Assembly: GCA_002780065.1 (NCBI GenBank)
Contig: PEWQ01000096.1
Span: 1 to 6,699 of the forward strand
Direction of reading: 5' to 3'
Length of the DNA stretch: 6,699 nucleotides
Source of the DNA: Candidatus Hydrogenedentes bacterium CG07_land_8_20_14_0_80_42_17
GTDB lineage: Bacteria; UBA8481
Part shown: one piece after another, positions 1 through 5,509 of the stretch
Numbering within the stretch: the first letter of the stretch is position 1
Layout: every line of letters starts with the position of its first letter
Made by a program: the position numbers and the translations under genes
The notes under the pieces: model-generated
Database searches by the model: none
What the model saw: the letters and a program-made list of their open reading frames with translations, nothing else
Told to the model about the DNA's origin: nothing

Positions 1-23
1 AAATTTGATAACTCGTCTTGGAT

Positions 24-146
24 GCACAGGCGCTCCACGTCAATGGGCGCCTCACGTCAATGGGCGCCTCGCGTCAATGGACGCCACGCGTCAATGGGCG
101 CCTCGCGTCAATGGACGCCACGCGTCAATGGACGCCTCGCCTGTGC
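24..146. repeat. 9-bp inverted repeat bracketing the tandem array
   Basis: GCACAGGCG at 24-32 and CGCCTGTGC at 138-146 are exact reverse complements. They sit at the two ends of the tandem array, the right arm sharing its first two bases with the last unit. The arms are about 105 bp apart, too far for an ordinary transcription terminator. They could mark the boundaries of the repeated element or be a binding-site pair. A 9-bp match in GC-rich DNA with repeated GGCG/CGCC words could partly be chance, but the TGTGC/GCACA part is not contained in the repeat unit. Confidence 0.6.
38..139. repeat. Six-copy 17-bp GC-rich direct tandem repeat
   Basis: Six contiguous 17-bp units with no spacers start at 38, 55, 72, 89, 106 and 123. 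The consensus is CGTCAATGGRCGCCWCG. Only positions 10 (G or A), 15 (T or A) and 17 (A in unit 1, G elsewhere) vary. Units 2+3 (55-88) are identical to units 4+5 (89-122), so a 34-bp higher-order duplication is visible. The units are about 70% GC, against about 40% for the genes nearby. A partial, altered copy precedes the array (29-37), and a more decayed one may lie at 14-27. The unit has no stop codon in any plus-strand frame. The array ends about 60 bp before the epimerase start. It is a minisatellite (VNTR) by structure; any function, such as protein binding or promoter-distance switching, is inference. Confidence 0.95.
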
Positions 147-200
147 TTGCGACATTACAATAAAGTAGAATCTCCCCTTTTTTTATGCTAACCTTACTTC
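140..200 (+). promoter_or_regulatory. AT-rich leader of the epimerase gene with a weak promoter candidate
   Basis: This 61-bp stretch between the repeat array and the epimerase start shifts sharply to AT-rich sequence and holds a 7-T tract (178-184). Minus-10-like words are TACAAT (156-161), TAGAAT (166-171) and TATGCT (184-189). No convincing minus-35 hexamer lies at the right distance from any of them. There is no Shine-Dalgarno sequence before the ATG at 201. If TATGCT is used, the transcript would start only about five bases before the ATG. No hairpin or riboswitch-like fold is evident. The promoter assignment is tentative. Confidence 0.25.
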
Positions 201-1022
201 ATGTTAGATTCTTCTAAACCAATTCTGATTCTAGGCGGCGAAGGTTTTGTCGGTTCGCATCTGTGCGAGCTATTTCCTAATGCAATTCCGCTCGATGACA
301 GAAGTCTCCCTAAACACAAATTCAATAACACGATCGTTATGGACATCGGTGATCCCGCTATTGAAAAGCATATCGCAAACGCAGGTCTAGTTCTTCACGC
401 CGCATGCAGAGATATAAGGTATTCAATGAGATTTCCGCTCGATGATGCAAAGACGAATATACTCGGCACCCTGAACGTTCTTATGCTCTGCAGAAAACAC
501 AAGATTCCTTTCTTTTACATCTCATCAGTATCAGTTTGGAGTGAAGTAAGTCATTACGCAGTTTCAAAATCAACAGGCGAACGATATGCTTTAATGTATC
601 GTCAATGGATTCCGACTGCAATTGTAAGGCTGTCAAACGTGTTCGGCCCCAGAGACACCGAAAGCGTAGTAGCAAAATGGCTTCACGACGAAACAATTAC
701 TTTAGTAAATCCTGATGCGACCCGCGATTTTACTTTTTACAAAGACACGATAGATGGAATTAAAAAAGCAGTCGAAATATGGCCTCAAGATATTGTGAAT
801 ATAGGTACTGGCGTAGAAACACGGCTCGGAGAGCTTGCCGAATGGATTTCTCATAAACTGGACAAACCCATTATCAGAATGCCGGCGCGTGAAATAGACA
901 ACGTCAATAAGCGAGTTGTAAACCCAATCGATGCGGAAAAGAAGATTGGCTATCGATCAAAATGGAAGATTTACGAGGCTCTCGAAGAAACAATCAAAAT
1001 CGAATCACAAAAATCGAAATGA
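201..1022 (+). CDS. NAD-dependent epimerase/dehydratase (extended SDR family)
   Basis: Probable nucleotide-sugar epimerase or dehydratase acting in the cytoplasm on an NDP-sugar. The N-terminus is a Rossmann fold with the NAD-binding motif GGEGFVG (residues 12-18). The active-site Ser region SSVSVW (108-113) is followed by the YxxxK pair Y119/K123. NVFGPRD (146-152) matches the conserved NVYGPR segment of NDP-sugar epimerases, and NIGTG (200-204) is typical of the C-terminal substrate domain. At 273 residues it is shorter than the usual 300-340, with the loss apparently in the substrate-binding loops. An in-frame TAA at 189 leaves ATG 201 as the first start, and it puts the Rossmann strand at the normal position. 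No Shine-Dalgarno sequence is seen. It overlaps the glycosyltransferase by ATGA, so it probably supplies or modifies the sugar donor or acceptor of that enzyme. The substrate cannot be read from the sequence. Confidence 0.9.
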   Translation: MLDSSKPILILGGEGFVGSHLCELFPNAIPLDDRSLPKHKFNNTIVMDIGDPAIEKHIANAGLVLHAACRDIRYSMRFPLDDAKTNILGTLNVLMLCRKHKIPFFYISSVSVWSEVSHYAVSKSTGERYALMYRQWIPTAIVRLSNVFGPRDTESVVAKWLHDETITLVNPDATRDFTFYKDTIDGIKKAVEIWPQDIVNIGTGVETRLGELAEWISHKLDKPIIRMPAREIDNVNKRVVNPIDAEKKIGYRSKWKIYEALEETIKIESQKSK

Positions 1023-1741
1023 AATTCGGACAAACTCAGTTTGGAGTAGTAATACCCGCGTATAACGAACCGAGACTTAAATTATTGCTTGAACGATTCG
1101 ACTTTTCAAAAACGCCGCATGTTGTTGTTGTAAATGACGGTTCAACAGACGATTCAATTTCAAAAATCGAAAATTTTCCCGTCAAAATTATTTCGCACGA
1201 AAGTCGATGCGGAGTTGGAGCGGCGATACGAACCGGTCTAAATTATTTAAAGGAAAGCAAATTTGAAATCGCGGTCGTTATGGCAGGAAACAATAAGGAT
1301 AATCCTGATGAAATACCGAATCTCTTAAAAGCGATAGAGGACGGAGCAGATTACGTCCAGGGGTCTAGATACCTCGGTTCAAAGCAACTTGGAGCCATGC
1401 CGTTTTTGAGAAGATTAGCTACTCGAATAGTTCCTATTCTGTGGTCAATAAGGTTTAGAAGAAGATTCACTGAAGTCACAAACGGATTCAGATCATACAA
1501 ACTGTCATTGCTTAATCATCCCGATATAGATATCGAGCAGGATTGGCTTAACAAATATGAGCTGGAATTTTACATTCATTACAAAGTATTGGAATTGGGA
1601 TTCAAATATGCTGAAGTGCCGGTCAGCAAGGTCTATCCCTCGGATGGAATGTCAATAAGCAAAATCAAGCTCTTCGGAAATTGGGACTGGTGGTCGCTCT
1701 TGAGGCCTCTAGTATTGCTTTCACTCGGAATGAAAAAATAA
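1019..1741 (+). CDS. Family 2 glycosyltransferase with altered DxD region
   Basis: A GT-A fold transferase of about 240 residues, resembling the dolichyl/polyprenyl-phosphate mannosyl- and glucosyltransferase branch of GT2. It would transfer a sugar from a nucleotide donor to a lipid or glycan acceptor at the inner membrane face. Visible motifs are VVIPAYNE (10-17), VVVVNDGSTDDS (35-46), GVGAAIRTGL (65-74), QGSRYL (114-119) and TNGFRSY (154-160). The segment that normally carries the metal-binding DxD (as in VVMDAD) reads VVMAGNNKDNPDEIP (86-100), so the canonical aspartates are missing. The C-terminus is hydrophobic (226-237) but too short to be a clear membrane span. I chose ATG 1019 over the in-frame ATG 962 because it overlaps the epimerase stop as ATGA and gives the family's usual N-terminus. 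The longer form would add 19 basic residues with no family resemblance. No Shine-Dalgarno sequence is seen, so translation is probably coupled to the epimerase. Confidence 0.9.
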   Translation: MKFGQTQFGVVIPAYNEPRLKLLLERFDFSKTPHVVVVNDGSTDDSISKIENFPVKIISHESRCGVGAAIRTGLNYLKESKFEIAVVMAGNNKDNPDEIPNLLKAIEDGADYVQGSRYLGSKQLGAMPFLRRLATRIVPILWSIRFRRRFTEVTNGFRSYKLSLLNHPDIDIEQDWLNKYELEFYIHYKVLELGFKYAEVPVSKVYPSDGMSISKIKLFGNWDWWSLLRPLVLLSLGMKK

Positions 1742-2743
1742 TCAGGAATTAATTTCCGTAGTAATCATCTTCGCCAAAGAATCAACCCATGTTTCAAAAT
1801 CGTTCAAGCATGGAATAAAGGTAAATTTCTCGCCGCCGGCTTCAAGAAAATTTTTCCTGCCTCTGATGTTAATTTCTTCAAGCGTCTCCAGACAGTCAGT
1901 CACGAACGAAGGAGATATTACAAGAATTCGTTTTACTCCTTGCCTTGGAAGTTCGAGAAGCAATTTGTCAAAATACGGCTGTAGCCATTTTCCCATGCCG
2001 AAACGCGATTGAAATGCAATCACAATTTTATTCTTATCAATGCCGGCCTTTTCGACAAATGCCTTTGCCGTTCTCAGCGCTTGAGCGCGGTAGCATAGGT
2101 TCAGAATTTCGCCTCGAGCTTTTTCACAACAGTCCGGCTCACACAGACAATAATTTTTTGTCGCTCTGTATTTCCGTAAATATCTTTCCGGCAAACCGTG
2201 AAAACTAAAGATCAATTTATCGAATTCATCCGATAAAAACGGCTCAGCGGAAGCGACAAGTGAATTGATATAATCATGCTGATCATAAAAAGGAGGAATA
2301 AATTTAATTTGCATATTCGAGCCGTGCGAAGATGCAACCGCTAATGTCCTATCAATTATACTCTTGCGGCTTGCGACGGAATTATGAGGAAATAACGGAA
2401 CGGCTATGATTTTTTCTAATCCTAAAAGCTTCGATAAACCGTCTTCAATACTCGGGCTTCCATATCTCATTCCGACTGCAACGGGCAGATTCAATTTATT
2501 TTGCAGTTTGTCGCGTATTTCTCCGGTATGAAAAATTTGAGGTGAGCCACTTTGAATCCAAATCGCCGAATATGCTTTTGCTGAGCGCGAAGAGCGAAAC
2601 GGCAGAATAATATTATTTACCAATAAGCTCCGAAAAAGATCCGGAAGATCGATTATGCAAGGATCTGTCAAAAATTCTTTTAGAAACTTTTTAACATCGT
2701 ACGTGCTTGGTGAAATCGGAGAACCCGTATTGAGTAAAAGCAC
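1742..2743 (-). CDS. hemH: Ferrochelatase
   Basis: Inserts Fe2+ into protoporphyrin IX, the last step of protoheme synthesis. Family landmarks, counted from the GTG start, are LLLNTGSP (2-9), EFLTDP (23-28), IWIQSGSP (61-68), MRYGSPSI (92-99) and FSFHGLPERY (179-188) with the metal-site His182. FQSRFG (244-249) and DCLETLEEI (283-291) with its conserved acidic residues follow. An internal cysteine-rich insert (C199, C201, C205, C206, C217) resembles that of ferrochelatases with an internal [2Fe-2S] cluster. Length is normal (333 residues). The start is uncertain. GTG 2743 lacks a well-placed Shine-Dalgarno sequence and clips the first beta strand. An in-frame TAG at 2774-2776 bounds the frame, and the only other candidate is an ATT at 2756-2758 that overlaps the hemY stop (ATTAA) and would restore the usual TGVLLLN context. 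It is last in the heme operon, and its stop abuts the convergent glycosyltransferase gene. Confidence 0.97.
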   Translation of the reverse strand: MLLLNTGSPISPSTYDVKKFLKEFLTDPCIIDLPDLFRSLLVNNIILPFRSSRSAKAYSAIWIQSGSPQIFHTGEIRDKLQNKLNLPVAVGMRYGSPSIEDGLSKLLGLEKIIAVPLFPHNSVASRKSIIDRTLAVASSHGSNMQIKFIPPFYDQHDYINSLVASAEPFLSDEFDKLIFSFHGLPERYLRKYRATKNYCLCEPDCCEKARGEILNLCYRAQALRTAKAFVEKAGIDKNKIVIAFQSRFGMGKWLQPYFDKLLLELPRQGVKRILVISPSFVTDCLETLEEINIRGRKNFLEAGGEKFTFIPCLNDFETWVDSLAKMITTEINS

Positions 2744-2753
2744 TCCGGTTGAA

Positions 2754-4148
2754 TTAATCTTTTGCGTATTCCACTATCCTATCAACCAAATTAAACGCAT
2801 TTTTTATCGCATCACCAACCGAGATTCCTCCGCGTATAGTGCCGCCGATAAACAAACCCGGATTTGCCTTCTCAATCTCATCCATAATCTTCAACTGCTC
2901 TCCATAATTCAAAGCATACTGAGGAATTGCAAAACGAACATTATTCGTCTTGACAAAAACAGGCTCCTTGTTTGCTATGTATAAAAGATCTATTTCACTG
3001 ATTGCCATCTCAGCCGCAAGTTTTTCCGGAACTTCACCATAATTTCTGTTTCGCATTCCACCAAAATATGCTGTCAAGAGATGATAACCTTCCGGAGCTC
3101 GATAAGGAAATATTGAAGACGGGAAAAGCACACCAAGCGCCAAACAGTGCTCGGCTTCAGGCGCCAGTGCTCCGTATCCGTCAAAAGGAAATTCTAAATC
3201 ATCCTCACAATATCCCAAAGAGACTACATTGATCGAAGGATAAATTACATTTGCAAGCCGATACAATGTATCAAAAGCAATACTATCAGTATCGAAACCA
3301 GCCCATGAATATGCAGGAGTAGCAAAAAGGAGAATGTCATGAGAATTAGATTCAAAGTTTAGTATAGGCGCATATTCCATAGTCCTAACATCCCATGTTC
3401 CTGCTGAACGATTAAATTTTGTCACTTTCGTACTAACTTTAACGTCTCCTGCCAGCTCATCGCGCAGAACATTAATCAAACTTTTCATGCCATCTCTAAA
3501 AGAGAATATTTTGGGAATTCCTTTATTTCTTTTTTTAAGTGTCGATTCGTTTCTCTTTCGTTTCATTCCGGCAAGGGCGCCTTTGAATAGTGAACCGCCT
3601 TCCTGCTCCATCTCCCACAAGGCAGGCAGAGCATACTTAACCGCAAGCTGTTCCGGATCTCCGGCATAGACTCCGGCAACAAATGGGTTTACTGCATAAT
3701 CAAGTATTTCTTCTCCAAGCCGGCGGCGAACAAAATCGGCGATGCTCTCCACAATATTCGGATCCGAAGGCGGAATAAAAGGTTCTTTTAATAATCGCCG
3801 CTTAGCAGAGCCGGAAAATAGCTGAGTGGAATAAAAAGAAAATAAAGAATCAGGCATAGCCTGAGGGCGCAATCGTTTAATGATATATCTTTTCTTGGCG
3901 GCTTCTGATGCATAAATTTTATCACGCTCCAGTCGAAGCATTTTTATCAGCTCATCAATTCTGTCCGAAGATTCGAGAATCGAACTCGGTCCGAGTTCCG
4001 CAATAAATCCGTCTTTGCTAAAAGTATCTATCTTTCCTCCTACCTTTTTGTCCGCCTCATAAACTGTTACGGCAAAGCCTTTGCGCTTCAGCAGAAAAGC
4101 GGCAGTGAGTCCAAAAACACCGGCTCCAACTATTCCAACGCTCTTCAT
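2754..4148 (-). CDS. hemY: Protoporphyrinogen oxidase, FAD-dependent (PPOX/HemY type)
   Basis: Oxidises protoporphyrinogen IX to protoporphyrin IX, normally with O2 as acceptor, and is usually membrane-associated through its surface. The N-terminal FAD-binding Rossmann motif is GAGVFGLTAA (8-17), with E31 in place to hold the ribose, followed by VGGKIDTF (37-44). ELGPSS (51-56), NPFVAGVYAGDPEQLAVKYALP (154-175, a PPOX signature) and FSFRDGM (215-221) follow. The C-terminal FAD-contact segment FIGGTIRGGISVGDAI (433-448) is intact. Length (464 residues) is typical. A relative, CgoX, oxidises coproporphyrinogen in Gram-positive bacteria, but the adjacent hemN and hemH favour the protoporphyrin route. 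The ATG overlaps the hemN stop as ATGA, with only an imperfect purine-rich stretch upstream (about 4162-4176), so translational coupling is likely. Confidence 0.95.
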   Translation of the reverse strand: MKSVGIVGAGVFGLTAAFLLKRKGFAVTVYEADKKVGGKIDTFSKDGFIAELGPSSILESSDRIDELIKMLRLERDKIYASEAAKKRYIIKRLRPQAMPDSLFSFYSTQLFSGSAKRRLLKEPFIPPSDPNIVESIADFVRRRLGEEILDYAVNPFVAGVYAGDPEQLAVKYALPALWEMEQEGGSLFKGALAGMKRKRNESTLKKRNKGIPKIFSFRDGMKSLINVLRDELAGDVKVSTKVTKFNRSAGTWDVRTMEYAPILNFESNSHDILLFATPAYSWAGFDTDSIAFDTLYRLANVIYPSINVVSLGYCEDDLEFPFDGYGALAPEAEHCLALGVLFPSSIFPYRAPEGYHLLTAYFGGMRNRNYGEVPEKLAAEMAISEIDLLYIANKEPVFVKTNNVRFAIPQYALNYGEQLKIMDEIEKANPGLFIGGTIRGGISVGDAIKNAFNLVDRIVEYAKD

Positions 4149-5509
4149 ACCGTCTTCGAGTACCTGCCTTCTCCTTTTGATAAATGCGCATCGAAGAGCA
4201 TCGCAATATTCCTGACAAATAAACGACCCGTATCTGTAATATCAAAACCGTTTTCGTTTCTGACCAGCAAACCGTCTTCTTCGAAGGTATTCAAGGCTTC
4301 AATCTCATCTTCAAAATATTTTCTGAAATCAATATTCAATGCTTTGGAGAGTGCAGAAAAATTCAGTTTGAGATCACACATCAATCTCATTATTACCGCT
4401 CGTCTGATTCGATCGTCATTCGTAAGGATATAGCCTTTCAAAAATGGAATTTCTTTTTTTTCTATTCGAGAGGAATAATTCGGCAGATCCCTTTCATTCT
4501 GCAAGAATGCCCCGCTAGATTGAGATATCGAAGAGACTCCGAATCCAAGTATTACATCGCCGGCGAACGGACTGTAGCCTTGAAAATTTCTCTGAAGCAT
4601 TCCGTTTTTTTGCGCAATAGCCATCTCATCAGTTTCTTTGGCGAAGTGATCCATTCCGATATAGATGTATCCTTCCGAAGTAAGTTTTTCCACAGTCAGT
4701 TTAAGAATTTGCAATTTAGTCTCAGCAGAAGGCAGAGCCTCTTCCTTAATAATTTTTTGTGATGCCTTCATCCATGGAACATAAGCAAAATTAAAGACTG
4801 CGAACCGATCAGGTGAAAGCGCGATAATTTCATTCAGAGTTTTTTCAAAACTTTTTACAGTCTGAAAAGGCAAACCGTAGATAAGATCGATATTGACAGA
4901 ATGAAAACCTGCCGAGCGAAAGTTCTCTACTGTCTTTGCAGTCAGTTCATAAGGCTGAATTCTATTCACCGCTTTTTGAACTTCCGAATTATTGTCCTGA
5001 ACGCCCAGAGAAACCCGATTGAAGCCGACTTCTCTGAATGCAGAAATTTGGTCAAGACTTAAATCTCTAGGATCAATCTCAACTCCAGCTTCAATTCTGT
5101 CAGGAATATCGAAATTATTATGAATCATTTCTCCAAGCATTCTGATTTCATCAGGCAGTAAAAAGCTCGGACTGCCGCCGCCCCAGTGAAGTTGAGCCAC
5201 CTTAAGCCCTTCATTCATAAGCGAAGCCTTCAGTTTCAACTCTTCTTCGATGAGCTTCAGGTATGGTGAAGATTTCCCCCGCACCGAACGGACAAGGTTA
5301 GTGCAGGCGCAGAACCAGCACATAGAGTCGCAAAACGGAATATGAAAATAGAGTGAAACCGGACCAGGCGGTTGGTCACTGAAAATTTTCATAGCTTCAG
5401 CAAAATCGATATCTGATTTAAAATGCGGAGCAGGCGGATACGAAGTATATCTCGGTCCAGGTCTCTGATATTTTTTTGCAAGAGCAAGGTCAACATTAAT
5501 ACCGGTCAT
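4145..5509 (-). CDS. hemN: Oxygen-independent coproporphyrinogen III dehydrogenase (radical SAM)
   Basis: Converts coproporphyrinogen III to protoporphyrinogen IX by two SAM-dependent radical decarboxylations, without oxygen, in the cytoplasm. The 4Fe-4S/SAM motif is C60-x3-C64-x2-C67 followed by C69, giving the CxxxCxxCxC pattern of true HemN rather than the HemW-like paralogues. Other landmarks match E. coli HemN throughout: GPRYTSYPPAP (18-28), HWGGGSPSF (108-116), EIDPRDL (144-150), NRVSLGVQD (164-172), NIDLIYGLPFQT (206-217), GMDHFAK (285-291), RNFQGYS (307-313) and a C-terminal RNIAMLFD (433-440). The length of 454 residues is close to that of the E. coli enzyme. It overlaps hemE by ATGA and has a strong Shine-Dalgarno sequence (AAGGAG) lying inside the 3' end of hemE. 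An 8-A tract on the coding strand (4454-4461) encodes EKKE and does not break the frame. Confidence 0.98.
   Translation of the reverse strand: MTGINVDLALAKKYQRPGPRYTSYPPAPHFKSDIDFAEAMKIFSDQPPGPVSLYFHIPFCDSMCWFCACTNLVRSVRGKSSPYLKLIEEELKLKASLMNEGLKVAQLHWGGGSPSFLLPDEIRMLGEMIHNNFDIPDRIEAGVEIDPRDLSLDQISAFREVGFNRVSLGVQDNNSEVQKAVNRIQPYELTAKTVENFRSAGFHSVNIDLIYGLPFQTVKSFEKTLNEIIALSPDRFAVFNFAYVPWMKASQKIIKEEALPSAETKLQILKLTVEKLTSEGYIYIGMDHFAKETDEMAIAQKNGMLQRNFQGYSPFAGDVILGFGVSSISQSSGAFLQNERDLPNYSSRIEKKEIPFLKGYILTNDDRIRRAVIMRLMCDLKLNFSALSKALNIDFRKYFEDEIEALNTFEEDGLLVRNENGFDITDTGRLFVRNIAMLFDAHLSKGEGRYSKTV

Noticed and set aside
38-139. CRISPR array
   Set aside because: The 17-bp units are directly joined without unique spacers, and no cas gene is present, so it is a plain tandem repeat.
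38-139. Plasmid-type iteron origin
   Set aside because: Unit length fits, but there is no Rep gene and no DnaA box, and the neighbours are chromosomal housekeeping genes.
6-139. Minus-strand promoters from TTGACG in each repeat unit
   Set aside because: Each unit carries a near-consensus minus-35 word on the minus strand, but no minus-10 lies 16-18 bp away. The nearest TTATCA (6-11) is 26 bp from the first unit's hexamer.
481-696. 71-codon minus-strand frame inside the epimerase gene
   Set aside because: It lies antisense to a clearly conserved gene and has no recognisable domain; it is a shadow frame.
962-1018. Longer glycosyltransferase starting at ATG 962
   Set aside because: It would add 19 basic residues without family similarity inside the epimerase gene; ATG 1019 gives an ATGA overlap and the normal N-terminus.
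1945-3669. Several plus-strand open frames opposite hemH and hemY
   Set aside because: They are antisense to well-conserved coding sequence, with composition expected of shadows and no family motifs.
4057-4245. 62-codon minus-strand frame spanning the hemN/hemY junction
   Set aside because: It is out of frame with both genes, which are complete and overlap by ATGA; no motif is seen.
4454-4461. 8-A coding-strand tract in hemN as a phase-variable or frameshift site
   Set aside because: It encodes the expected Glu-Lys-Lys-Glu, the frame is intact, and such tracts are common in AT-rich genes; similar 7-base runs occur elsewhere here.
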